Origin: Methylobacterium aquaticum
GTDB lineage: Bacteria; Pseudomonadota; Alphaproteobacteria; Rhizobiales; Beijerinckiaceae
Direction: 5' to 3'
Assembly: GCF_001043915.1 (NCBI RefSeq)
Contig: NZ_LABX01000193.1
Coordinates: forward strand, 1 to 49,452
DNA length: 49,452 nt
Of this stretch, positions 1 to 9,000 are shown piece by piece. The translations under genes and the position numbers were made by a program. The notes beneath the pieces are model-generated. The model searched no databases, was not told the origin of the DNA, and saw nothing but the letters and a program-made list of their open reading frames with translations. The stretch's first letter is position 1, and each line of letters opens with the position of its first letter.

Positions 1-32
1 GGAGCGGGCGCCGGGAGCCCGGCGCCCGCTCC
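1..32. terminator. perfect GC-rich hairpin at left edge
   Basis: Fifteen bases at 1-15 pair perfectly with 18-32. There is no T-run after it, so factor-independent termination is uncertain. It lies just before the ABC transporter start and probably closes an upstream transcript, or separates cistrons of an operon that begins outside the window. Confidence 0.45.
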
Positions 33-50
33 CCTGCTGGATGTCGCCTG

Positions 51-2312
51 ATGTCGCGCGCTGCCACCGCCGCCGAACGCGAACCCGCCTCCCCGCAGGC
101 CGATCCCGACAATGCCGCGATCGAGGCGGTGCTGGGCCGGGTCGAGACGATGCTCGATCCCGCCATCGGCGGCGGGTTCGCGGCCTCCGAGGCGCCGCTC
201 AACGCCGCGATCCGCGCCGTGGCGGCGGTGTTCGGCATCAAGCCCGATGCCGGCGCGGCCCGCGGCCCCGACGAGAGCCTGGAGGAGGCGGTGCCCCGCG
301 TCGCCCGCGCCACGGGCCTCATCGCCCGCGCGGTGGTGCTCGAACCCGGCTGGCCGCGCCGGCACGCCCTGCCGCTGATCGCCGAGCGCCCGGAGGACGG
401 GGCGCCGCTCGCCCTGATCCCGTCCGGCTCGGCCTGGCGGATCGTCGACGGGCTGAGCCCCGGCCGGCCCCGGCGCGCGCCCGCCGGGGACATGGGCTTG
501 CGCCGCGGCTGGGTGCTGAGCCCGGCCCTGCCCGATCGGCGGATCACCGCCCGCGACCTCCTCGCCTACGGGCTGCGCACCAAGACCCGCGACCTCGCCG
601 CCTTCGCGGCGATGACGTTCCTGTCCGGGCTGATCCTGTCGCTGCTGCCGCTCGCCAATTTCGCCGTCACCGACATCGTGATCCCGGGCCGCGATTTCGG
701 CCTGCTCAACCATGTCGCCATGATGCTGCTCGGGCTGGTCCTCGCCACGATGGTGACGCGGCTCGCTGCCGGGGTGAGCCAGCTGCGCCTCGACGGCCGC
801 ACCGGCCTGATGCTGCGCACCGCGGCGATCGACCGGATCATCCGCTACGCCCGCATCCAGCCTCCCGGCAAGGTGCCGCCCCCCGCTGCCGCGACGCTGA
901 TCACCCATTGCGTCGAGACCTGGCACCGCAGCACCTGGAAGATCGGCCTGACCGTGGCGGGGGGCTTCCTGGTCGCCCTGCCGAGCCTCGGCCTGCTGAT
1001 GCGGACGGCGCCACTGGCCGGCGCCCTCTGCCTGACCTGCATGGTCGCGGCGGTGGCCCTCGCGAGCTGGATCGCGCGCCGGCAGGTCGCCACGCTGTTC
1101 TCCGGTCCGTGCTCGCCGACGAGCTGGATCTCGCTCTCCCACGAGGCCCTGTCCCAGGTCGAGACCGTGCGGGCAATGGGCGCGGAATTGCGCTTCCTGC
1201 GCCTCTTCGCCGAGAGCTTCCTCGGCCTCAAGGAGCGCTTCCTCGCCTCCGACCGCCTCGGCAGCACCCTGCACGCCCTCGAATCGGGCCTCGAAGCCCT
1301 GCTGATCACCATTGGCGTCGCCGCGACCCTGCTGCTGCACAAGGACCTGCCGGCCCAGGACGGGGTGGTCTTCGCCACCGCCCTGATGACCGTGACCGGC
1401 GTCGCCGTCAGCCTGGTCCACGCCCTGTTGCAGGCGAGCATGCTCGGCCTCCAGAAGCGGATGATCCAGGCGCTCCTCGACGGCGTGCCGGCGCCCGAGC
1501 GGACCGGCGCCCGGCCCGAGCGCATCACCGGCACCGTCGAGATCGCCGATGCGGTGGTGCGCCGCGCCCCCGGGGCCCGGCCGATCCTGAACGGCGTGTC
1601 GCTGCGGATCGCGCCGGGGGAGCATGTCGGCATCGTCGGCGCCTCGGGCTCGGGCAAGACCACCCTGCTCAAGGTGCTGCTCGGCCTCGAAACCCTCGAA
1701 TCCGGGACCGTGAAGTATGACGGTGTCGACCTGTCGCTCCTCGATGCGGCGGCGATCCGGCGCCAGATCGGCATCGTCGGCCAGTCGGGCCGGCTCCTGC
1801 CCGGCACCCTGTTCGAGAATGTCAGCGCCGGCCTGCCCCTGACCGAGGACGAGGCGTGGGACGCCCTGCGCGCCGCCGCCCTGGAGGAGGATGTCCGCGC
1901 CCTGCCGCTCGGCCTCTCGACGCCGATCGGCGATGCCGAGCCGGTCCTGTCCGGCGGCCAGATCCAGCGGGTGCTGGTGGCCCGCGCCATCGCCCACCGG
2001 CCCCGCCTCGTGGTGCTGGACGAGGCGACGAGCGCGCTGGATCCCGCCGCCGAGGCCCATGTGGCGGCCTCGATCGACCGCCTCGCGGCGGCGGTCGTCA
2101 CCGTCGCGCACCGCCTCGACACGGTGCGGGCCTGCGACCGGATCTACGTGCTGCACGACGGCCGGGTGGCGGCCTGCGGCACCTTCGCGGAACTGGCCGA
2201 AGCGGACGGCGTGCTGAGCGACTTCCTGGCCGCCGAAGGCCGGGCGGGGCGAGCGGGCAACCCCGTCCGCGACCATCTCCGGCGGCTCCAGCGTGACCTG
2301 ATCGAGGGGTGA
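51..2312 (+). CDS. NHLM-type peptide/bacteriocin export ABC transporter (permease-ATPase)
   Basis: This 753-residue half transporter exports a leader-bearing peptide or protein across the inner membrane. Residues 1-165 form a soluble domain without a recognisable C39 peptidase Cys/His pair. They resemble the degenerate N-domain of the second ABC protein of NHLM bacteriocin systems. Membrane segments follow from about 183 to 465. The ATPase has Walker A GASGSGKTT (530-538), signature LSGGQIQR (633-640), Walker B RLVVLDEAT and H-loop VTVAHRL. In NHLM systems this protein works with a peptidase-containing ABC protein and a HlyD-type adaptor; neither is in the window and both may lie to the left. 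The next gene on the same strand encodes a protein with a double-glycine leader, which makes it the obvious cargo candidate. The start is the ATG in frame with the full domain; the ATG at 41 is in another frame. The ABC exporter call is secure; the NHLM subtype is inferred from the N-domain. Confidence 0.85.
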   Translation: MSRAATAAEREPASPQADPDNAAIEAVLGRVETMLDPAIGGGFAASEAPLNAAIRAVAAVFGIKPDAGAARGPDESLEEAVPRVARATGLIARAVVLEPGWPRRHALPLIAERPEDGAPLALIPSGSAWRIVDGLSPGRPRRAPAGDMGLRRGWVLSPALPDRRITARDLLAYGLRTKTRDLAAFAAMTFLSGLILSLLPLANFAVTDIVIPGRDFGLLNHVAMMLLGLVLATMVTRLAAGVSQLRLDGRTGLMLRTAAIDRIIRYARIQPPGKVPPPAAATLITHCVETWHRSTWKIGLTVAGGFLVALPSLGLLMRTAPLAGALCLTCMVAAVALASWIARRQVATLFSGPCSPTSWISLSHEALSQVETVRAMGAELRFLRLFAESFLGLKERFLASDRLGSTLHALESGLEALLITIGVAATLLLHKDLPAQDGVVFATALMTVTGVAVSLVHALLQASMLGLQKRMIQALLDGVPAPERTGARPERITGTVEIADAVVRRAPGARPILNGVSLRIAPGEHVGIVGASGSGKTTLLKVLLGLETLESGTVKYDGVDLSLLDAAAIRRQIGIVGQSGRLLPGTLFENVSAGLPLTEDEAWDALRAAALEEDVRALPLGLSTPIGDAEPVLSGGQIQRVLVARAIAHRPRLVVLDEATSALDPAAEAHVAASIDRLAAAVVTVAHRLDTVRACDRIYVLHDGRVAACGTFAELAEADGVLSDFLAAEGRAGRAGNPVRDHLRRLQRDLIEG

Positions 2313-2470
2313 CGGATTCTGGCGGACAGGACGCGGCCGGACATCCCAGGCCGCAACCCAGATGATCCGTTGCGACTCCGACTTCTTGCACAAGTCGCGG
2401 ACAGGTTCACCATCACCACCGACCTTTGGAGGCCCGGGTACTCCCCAAGAGTGATGGTCGAGCGAGAGAG

Positions 2471-2500
2471 GCGCCGCCGAACGGATCCGTTCGGCGGCGC
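2471..2500. terminator. perfect 30-base palindrome between transporter and cargo gene
   Basis: The sequence reads identically on both strands (15 + 15 bases) with BamHI-like GGATCC at its centre. It lies in the 358-bp gap between the ABC transporter and the Gly-rich protein. As RNA it would form a strong stem; only a short mixed tail beginning TGTT follows. It could be a terminator or attenuator separating the two genes, or a site for a dimeric DNA-binding protein. Nothing else was recognised in this gap. Confidence 0.5.
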
Positions 2501-2670
2501 TGTTGCATTGGATGTCGATTTCAGCCCTGGCTGGACCGCGCGGTCAGCGGCAAGATTTCATCAATCTCGATCTTTTCTTTAAGCGCTCGGTAACTGGTTG
2601 CCTTAGGGTATGAATAATCTCCGTGCCGTAATGTCTCCTCATCAGGAACGCAGGGGGCGGGGACAAGGAC

Positions 2671-3894
2671 ATGGCTCGGAATCAGGCGCGGAAGCTGGCT
2701 CAGTTCGACGATGCGATCAACGGCGACGTGCTGAGGCGCGTGGCCGGCGGCGCGGCACAGGCCAAGGCCGAACAGGGCAGCGGCTCGGTCATGGCCATGG
2801 CGGCGGTGGCCGACAGTGCCGAAGGCTCGGCCCAGGTCTCGGTCGGCGGCCAGGCCATCAAGGTCAGCGGCGGCGCCTCCGGCGGGGCCTCGGCCGAGGC
2901 CGGGGCCGGTGTCACGTCTGGCGGCGGCCAGTACGGCGTCAATGCCGGCTACTCCGCGAGCGCCGGCGGCGAGGTCCATGGTTCGGCCGGCCCGGCCAGC
3001 GGATCGGTCGGCGGATCGGTCACCGTGACGGCGGGGGGCAGCGCCGAGGTCCATCACACCGCGAACGACACCGGCGCCTCGGCGAGCGTCGGCGCCAGCA
3101 TGGAGGCCACCGCCACCGCCTCCGGCTCCTTGAGCGCGGGTGGTGCCTCCTACACGGTCGGCGCCGAGGTGACCGTGAAGGCCGGAACGACCGCCTCCGG
3201 CAGCGTCGAGATCCAGCACGGCAACGGCGCCTACGGCGCCGCGGCGGGCGGCGACGCCTATACGGGCTACGGGATCGACGCCAGCGTCAGCGAGGGCGCA
3301 AGCATCAAGAACGTCGGCTCGGCCCAGGCCGGCGTGGGCGGCACGGTGGGCGAGATCGCCGGAGCGGGCGGCGCCGCCAATGCGGGCTACGACCACGGCC
3401 AGATCTCGGTCGGCGTGAGCGGCGACGTGGCGGCGCTGGTCGGCGTCAAGTTCGACGTGGGCGGCAGCGTCGACCTCAACCCGGAGATCAAGCTCGGCGG
3501 GCAGGCGGTGAAGGCGGCGGCTCCGGGCGTGACGGATGCGACCGTGAAGGTCGCGGATGCCGGCACGAAGGTCGCCGGGGAGGTCAACACCACGGCCGAC
3601 AAGGCCGCTGCTGACACCAAGGCCGCTGCCGACAAGGCCGCCGCTGACACCAAAGCCGCCGCCGACAAGGCCGCCGCCGAGGCGAAGGTCGCCGCCGACA
3701 AGGCCGCTGCCGACGCGAAGGCCGCTGCCGACAAGGCCGCCGCCGAGGCGAAGGCCGCCGCCGACAAGGCCGCCGCCGACGCGAAGGCCGCCGCCGACAA
3801 GGCTGCCTCCGCCGCGAAAGCCGCCGCCGACAAGGCCGCCTCCGAGGCGAACAAGGCCGTGAAGTCGGTGAAGAAGGCGTTCAAGAAGTGGTAG
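2671..3894 (+). CDS. Gly/Ala-rich protein with double-glycine leader and LEA-like C-terminal repeats (putative exporter cargo)
   Basis: The 407-residue product is not assignable to a named family. Residues 1-27 look like a double-glycine leader: G26-G27 end the leader, and V24, L21 and I16 occupy the hydrophobic -4, -7 and -12 positions typical of peptides cut by C39 transporters. Residues about 30-300 are rich in Gly, Ala, Ser and Val in alternating patterns suggestive of beta structure, and no Cys is present. Residues about 309-396 are eight 11-residue repeats of the ADKAAADTKAA type, predicted to form a long charged Ala/Lys helix as in LEA or apolipoprotein-like proteins. The C-terminus VKKAFKKW is cationic and amphipathic. 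A purine-rich stretch precedes the ATG. The upstream exporter suggests secretion. It might be a large bacteriocin, a surface protein or a protective protein; its function is unknown. Confidence 0.8.
   Translation: MARNQARKLAQFDDAINGDVLRRVAGGAAQAKAEQGSGSVMAMAAVADSAEGSAQVSVGGQAIKVSGGASGGASAEAGAGVTSGGGQYGVNAGYSASAGGEVHGSAGPASGSVGGSVTVTAGGSAEVHHTANDTGASASVGASMEATATASGSLSAGGASYTVGAEVTVKAGTTASGSVEIQHGNGAYGAAAGGDAYTGYGIDASVSEGASIKNVGSAQAGVGGTVGEIAGAGGAANAGYDHGQISVGVSGDVAALVGVKFDVGGSVDLNPEIKLGGQAVKAAAPGVTDATVKVADAGTKVAGEVNTTADKAAADTKAAADKAAADTKAAADKAAAEAKVAADKAAADAKAAADKAAAEAKAAADKAAADAKAAADKAASAAKAAADKAASEANKAVKSVKKAFKKW
3595..3858 (+). repeat. 33-bp tandem repeat, eight units
   Basis: Eight consecutive 33-bp units beginning gccgacaaggccgc encode the 11-residue helix repeats of the preceding gene. 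Units differ mainly at third positions and at the codons giving D/E, T/A and S, so the array is old enough to have diverged. The unit is a multiple of three, so copy-number change would lengthen or shorten the helix without a frameshift. Confidence 0.9.
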
Positions 3895-3909
3895 GGCACT
3901 GAGACCAGA

Positions 3910-3928
3910 CCGGCCCGGAGCGGGCCGG
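3910..3928. terminator. candidate shared terminator between convergent genes
   Basis: An 8-bp perfect GC stem (3910-3917 with 3921-3928) and a 3-base loop lies between the end of the Gly-rich gene and the end of the convergent flavin oxidase. No strong T-run flanks it. Confidence 0.4.
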
Positions 3929-3929
3929 C

Positions 3930-5468
3930 TCAACCGTCCGCATCGCCTTCCGGACGAGCCACCCGGCCCGGCCCGAGGACGAGGCCGGGATCGAGCGCAC
4001 GGCGTAGCCGCTCCACCACCGCCCCCCAATCGCCGCGCGTGTGCCCGTGGGCGGCGATGCCAGGATGGGCGAGCCGGTAGCCGTGGAACCCCTCCGCGGC
4101 AAAGGCCGCCGCGAGGGCATCGCGGCCCCGCATTGCCCGCTCGTCCGCCCCCGGCTCGTCCCGGTCCCAGGCCAGGGAGACGTAGCCGAACAGGGCCCGG
4201 ACACTCACCGCCTCGGCCCCGCTCATCACGAAGGTGCCGAATCGGTCCGCGACCTCTCCCGTGATGGCCGCCAGGCGTTGAAGGGCCCCGCCCTCGAAGG
4301 GCAGGACCGGGCAGAGCCAAACGAAGCCACACCGGTCCCGGTCGGGATCGAGGGCGCCGGCGGGGAGCGAGGGCTTGGCCCAGTAGCAGCTCGTCAGGTT
4401 CGCCCCGTCGCTGTGGCCGTACAGGCCCGAGTGATGGCGCGGCGTCGCCGCGTCGGGATCGTCGAGGCCGACCGAATCCGAGACCGGCAGCAGGGCCTGG
4501 ATCGCGATCGCCCGCTTGGCGTCGGAGAGCATCTCGTGCGCCGCCCGCACCGTGAGCGTCGCCGCCCAGGCGCCGAGGGCCTGGGGGCTCGTAGCCTCCG
4601 GCGGGGCCTCCCGGGCGATCGTCACCGAGGCGACCTGCTTGGCGCCGTCCCACAGGAAGGCGTCGTGGCTGTCGATCACCTGGTCCCGCACCAGCCCGCG
4701 CAGAACCTCCACGAAGGCGGGCAGCCGCTCGGGCGGGCCGATCTCGCAGGTGATGTAGCCGGCATGCGGGGTGTTCGGCGCCAGCCCGAGCCGCCCCGAC
4801 AGCACGCAGCCGAACGAGGACTGGCTGAACAGCCCCTCGATCAACGGGCCGGCCGGCCGGCCATGGATCGCCGCGACGCGGTCGGCCTCGAAGCGGCCGA
4901 AGCCGGTGCGCAGGCGCTCGCCGGTGGTCAGCGCCACGTCGAGGTCCCAGAGCTGCCCGAACCGGTCGCCGAACAGGCCCGTCCCCTCCCCCCGGTCGAG
5001 GGCATTGGCCAGCACGCTGGCATCCGGCGGTCCGCCGAAGGCCGGAACGTGCCAGCCGGCCTCCCGCGCCCGGAGGGCGGCGTGGAGCTGCCGAAAGGTG
5101 ACCCCCGGCTCGACGCGGACCGAGCCATGCAGGAGATCGATGTCGAGGATGCGGTCGAGGCGCGACAGGTCGAGCATCACCGCATCGCTGACCGGCGCGC
5201 GCGAGCCGAGCCCCCAGGCCCGTCCCCGGCTCACCGGATGCAGCGGGCAGCCGAACGCGCCCGCCAGGCTGAGGCAGGCCAATGCCTCCTCGGCGCTGCC
5301 CGGGCGCAGGACCGCCAGGGCCCGCCCCGGCCACGGGAAGGTCAGCCGACGCCAGTCGGCGGATTGCGCCGCCGACCTGACATGGTCGCGCCCGATGACC
5401 CCCATGCAGGCGTCCAGGAAGTCGCGCGCGCGCGCATCGTCGGGCGCAGCGCCGTGGTGTTCGGTCAT
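3930..5468 (-). CDS. FAD-linked oxidase of the VAO / p-cresol methylhydroxylase family
   Basis: The product is about 512 residues, the usual size for two-domain VAO-family flavoproteins. The N-terminal PCMH-type FAD-binding domain contains the segment PVSRGRAWGLGSRAPVSD followed by VMLDLSRLDRI and VRVEPGVTF. This matches the pyrophosphate-binding region of 4-cresol dehydrogenase and vanillyl-alcohol oxidase. The C-terminal half is the substrate or cap domain. These enzymes oxidise para-substituted phenols or hydroxyacids; the substrate here cannot be read. No partner cytochrome gene is adjacent. A TTG 33 bases upstream (5501) is in frame, but the ATG at 5468 is preferred. It converges on the putative secreted protein; no functional link is implied. 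Confidence 0.75.
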   Translation of the reverse strand: MTEHHGAAPDDARARDFLDACMGVIGRDHVRSAAQSADWRRLTFPWPGRALAVLRPGSAEEALACLSLAGAFGCPLHPVSRGRAWGLGSRAPVSDAVMLDLSRLDRILDIDLLHGSVRVEPGVTFRQLHAALRAREAGWHVPAFGGPPDASVLANALDRGEGTGLFGDRFGQLWDLDVALTTGERLRTGFGRFEADRVAAIHGRPAGPLIEGLFSQSSFGCVLSGRLGLAPNTPHAGYITCEIGPPERLPAFVEVLRGLVRDQVIDSHDAFLWDGAKQVASVTIAREAPPEATSPQALGAWAATLTVRAAHEMLSDAKRAIAIQALLPVSDSVGLDDPDAATPRHHSGLYGHSDGANLTSCYWAKPSLPAGALDPDRDRCGFVWLCPVLPFEGGALQRLAAITGEVADRFGTFVMSGAEAVSVRALFGYVSLAWDRDEPGADERAMRGRDALAAAFAAEGFHGYRLAHPGIAAHGHTRGDWGAVVERLRRALDPGLVLGPGRVARPEGDADG

Positions 5469-5735
5469 GACTGTCGAGGCTCGGACGTCCAGGCGGGGCA
5501 AGGCTCACGCGCGGCGGACGGTAACCGCGACGGTCCGGGCCGGCGAGTGAAAATCGCCGTGTCGCGCCCTTCGATCGTTGGCGGTCCGGCATGGGGCGCC
5601 CGTGGCGCGCCCGCGCGGGCTCGTGAGACGGTGTCGGCACCATCCGGCCTTTTCACCGGTTGTCGATCCCGGACTTCGATGGTGTGGGTGATTCCCGCGC
5701 CGCCCGGGTGGACGACGCCATGGCAGAGCTGTCGT
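5469..5735. other. intergenic stretch without recognised gene
   Basis: The DNA between the flavin oxidase start and the hairpin at 5736 shows no convincing coding sequence on either strand. It presumably holds the oxidase promoter, but no clear -10/-35 pair was identified. Confidence 0.5.
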
Positions 5736-5763
5736 ACCAACGGTCGTTTCGACGACCGTTGGT
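5736..5763. repeat. 12-bp stem / TTCG loop hairpin, relic of repeat family C
   Basis: ACCAACGGTCGT (5736-5747) pairs perfectly with ACGACCGTTGGT (5752-5763) across a TTCG tetraloop. The arm equals the terminal sequence of family C elements (ATACCAACGG...). This may be a collapsed C element, or a hairpin acting as terminator or RNA stabiliser. Confidence 0.65.
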
Positions 5764-5951
5764 CTCAGGCCGTGCCGCGTGAGCCGGCGCGCGAAGGCGC
5801 CGAGCGAGGTCTTGCTCCCACGCCGGGGAGACGCCCCCTCACCTCGGCCAGGGTCGGGTCGGGCGTCGGCGCGACCTGGTCGAGACGAATCGAGGCGTGG
5901 TCTTCGAGGTTGGCCGAGCGACGGTCTCCGCCCATCGGGTCTGCGGCGTGG

Positions 5952-6057
5952 CTAAGCAGACCTGCGTTGGCAGGCCAACGCTTCGTCCGCTTAGATTCTT
6001 GTTTTGACGCGGATTTTCGTCGCAAAACCGGCAACCACTTTTGCGAAGTCTGCTTAG
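5952..6057 (+). repeat. repeat family A, copy 1
   Basis: A 106-bp element with terminal inverted repeats CTAAGCAGA / TCTGCTTAG and strong internal dyads. Its last bases TTAG supply, on the minus strand, the TAA stop codon of the adjoining nuclease/lysozyme gene. The other copies are at 10163, 21534 (inverted), 28832 and 41922 (inverted). Confidence 0.9.
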
Positions 6058-9000
6058 AAGACGTCCCAGCCGAGGACTGCGTCGAGCGCGGGGCTCCAGA
6101 TTCCATCGGAGCGCCGCTTGGGCGGGAGGGTGCGCTGGAAACCGTGCAGCGCCTCCGCGGTCATCGCGCCGAGCGTCCCATCGGGGGATGGAAGTCCGAG
6201 CCGAGCCTGGAGCCGGCGAACCGCCTCGCCGCTCGAGCCGAAGCGGAGCCGGCGCAGCTTGTCCCGCGCGGCCGGCTCCGCCAACCGGCCGGTTCGGCGC
6301 AGCTCGGACGCGATCGCCGCCTCGGCGCCGGTCAGCAGCATGTATTGGAAGCGCTGGCCTGGGGTCCCGCCGGCGCCCGACTGGCCTGCGGCCGTCCGGA
6401 AGGCCGCCCACGGACCCTTGTGGTTGCCGCCGGAATCTGTGCTGCCCACCACGACCTGGCAGCCGAGGGAGGAGAAGTCCGTCTGCGTGGTAAAGAAGGT
6501 CGGATGGATGTTGTCGCCCGGGGCCGTCCGGTCGACCATGTCCGTGAGCTGGTATTGCAGGTCGTCGCTGCTGCGTCGGACCACGACGACCCGCTTTCTG
6601 GAGGCGGTCTCCCGAAGCAGGAAGCAGCCGGGTCGGGCGTTCAGCGTGCCGTCCCTGCGCAGGGTCGCATGGGCGCCGACGACGTAGCCGTAAAGGCCGG
6701 TCGCAAGCAGGTTCCCAGCCTTGCGACTCGTCTTCCAGAGTCGAACGGCCCGACGGTCCGGAACGGTGGAACCCGGGAAGACGGCGACGGTGCCGGCGGC
6801 CCGGTCCCAGGCGCCAAGGACGCAGCGCGGGGTGTGGTGATCGGGCCTCTGGTCCCGCAGGACCGGCCGGCCACCGGCTGCGGCATGGTCCTTTACGAGA
6901 CCGCAGCCCCTGAGCCCGAACAGGACCGGCCGGGCCTTGGCGGGATCGAGGGGAAATGCGTTGAGTTCGGCAAGCAGTTCGAGGTCCGCCGCCTCCAATG
7001 TGAAGGTCGCCCCCTCGGCGCGTTCGTCGAGATGGGCATAATCGGGCGAGAGAGCGTCCGGTGCCCAGCGCGGCCGGTCTTCCGCCACGGCCCGCTCCAG
7101 GCTGGCCTCCGTGGACGCCGCATCGTCGGCGGCATCGTCCTCGGTGACGTCGACGAAGACGTCCTCGTCGCCAGCCCCCTCCCAGGTCTCTGCGCCGGCC
7201 GGGACAGCCCGTCGGACGGCCGGCGCGGCCGTGCCGCCCGGCTCCCGCCCCATGTCTTCGAAACCGGGCGCCATCCCGACGACCTGCGGCGAGACGAGCT
7301 CCTCGACACCGCCCTGTGGCAGGCCGGCCTTGAACAGGGCGGCCTCGTTCGCGCGGCGGCGGTCCATCTCCGCCTGAATCGCCGTCCCCTTCCAGATCCG
7401 CCGCATCGCCAGGATCAGGCCGGGGATGCGCTCGAAGCGGCGAGCCGTCATGGCCTCGCGAATGCGGTTCATTTCGGTGTAACGGTCCCCGGCCTTGGCG
7501 TAGCTCGCGCCGCGGTTGAAGGTCAGAGAGACCAGGGCGCCGAAGGAATCGCCGCCGAGCAGGTCGCAATTGTCGAGCCGGCGGTCGGTGAGGCCGGCGA
7601 ATTTCGGCAGGGTCGCCGCGCGAAACACCGCCTCCGACACCGCCCAGCCGACCACGACATGCTGAACGGCAGCGAGGAGCGCCTGCATGGCGGCCGGGCT
7701 CGCATTGCCGCCGTGGCGGCCGATCGTGACGGCAAGCGCCGCCCGGTCGGCGGCGGGCAAAGCCGCCCAGTCACGGTCGAACTCGGCCTTCCCGACATAG
7801 CCGAGGTCGTAGCCGAACCCGATGGTGATGCCGGATTGCCCTTTGGGCCAGACCGGCCGGCTCTTGTACTTCTTCTCGTAGTAGGCCCGACCGCCCGTCT
7901 CGTGCTGCACGATCAGGTCGTAGGCCGGCTGCGAGACGTGGTCCGCGGCGCCGCTGCCCAGGCTCTCGAGGAAAGCCGCGACCTCCGGGTCGTCCGCGAG
8001 GCTCTCCTCGGCCTCCCGGTCCGCGAGGGCCGCGGCGAGGCCACCATCGTCATCGGACGCTGGCTCGTCCTCCCGCGCGACCTCGACGGTCTCCTCCACG
8101 GCGGCGGGCGGCTCCGCCGCGCCGATCAGCAGCAGGTCGGAGGCGCGGGTCGGGAGCATGAGCGCGGGAACGACGCCGTCCATCGACTCCTGCATGCCCC
8201 TGCGTTGCCGGTAGGTGTCGGCGGCGGCATAAACGCCGAGATCGAGGCCGGAGAGTTCCGCGATCTCGTCGACGGGCACGAGCCAGGCCGTCCCCGCCTT
8301 GCCGTCGAAGGGCACCTGCGCGGATTCGAGGTCGGCCGGCATCACTCCGGCGGGCTGCGTCTGGCGCCAGGCCACCGTCGACAGCCGCCCGCCCGGCCCC
8401 TTCCAGGCGACCAGCTTCCAGTATTCTGCCGGGATCGGGAACACGCCGTGGAGGAGCGGATCGTCCTCGCGGAAGACCGGCCCGGTGAGCACCACCGCAC
8501 GGATCTTCAGCGTGGTCTTCAGGTCGTCGAGAACGATGTCTTCCAGCACGTTCCAGGGGCCGGTATTCAGGGTCTCGGCCTGCGGCGAGGCATTGGTGAT
8601 GAAGAACGTCTCGAGTTCCGAGCGCTCGGCCGCGCCGGGATCGTCGTCGTCGTGCCAGTTCGGGTCCTGGCGCCGCACCATGTGCCCGAAGGCGAAGTGG
8701 TTCTTCCGCGGGTCGAATTGGGGGTCGGGCTTGTCGAAGAAGCGCCTCTCGGGCTGCTGCTCGGGCGCGAGCCGCGGATCGCGGGACCAGACGTCGGGCC
8801 TGCGGCGTTTGACGTGGACCCATCGGGCCCCATCGATGTCCACGATCGTCAGGCGGGGCTGCCGGCGCGCCGGATCCATCAGGATGGAGAAGTGGGTGTA
8901 GTTCAGCCAGACCTCCCCGGCCCCGGCCTCGGGAAGAGGCAGGGCGACGTCGGCGTCCAGGAAGTCCGGCGCGTGCCCCTTGCGGCGCCGGAGTTCGTCG

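Noticed and set aside
51..2312. Classification as a C39-peptidase bacteriocin exporter
   Set aside because: No Cys/His catalytic pair of a C39 domain is visible in the N-terminal region; processing would need another protein.
2671..3894. Calling the Gly-rich protein a silk-like or cell-wall structural protein
   Set aside because: The repeats are not of a known fibrous type, and the double-glycine leader beside an exporter is a more specific signal; composition alone is not enough.
2521..5643. A 1040-codon open frame on the minus strand
   Set aside because: It overlaps the Gly-rich gene and the flavin oxidase in another frame. Its translation is low-complexity Arg/Gly/Ala, typical of shadow frames in GC-rich DNA.
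5735..6057. The hairpins and repeats considered as a CRISPR array
   Set aside because: Units are dispersed, palindromic and lack regular spacers; no cas genes are present.
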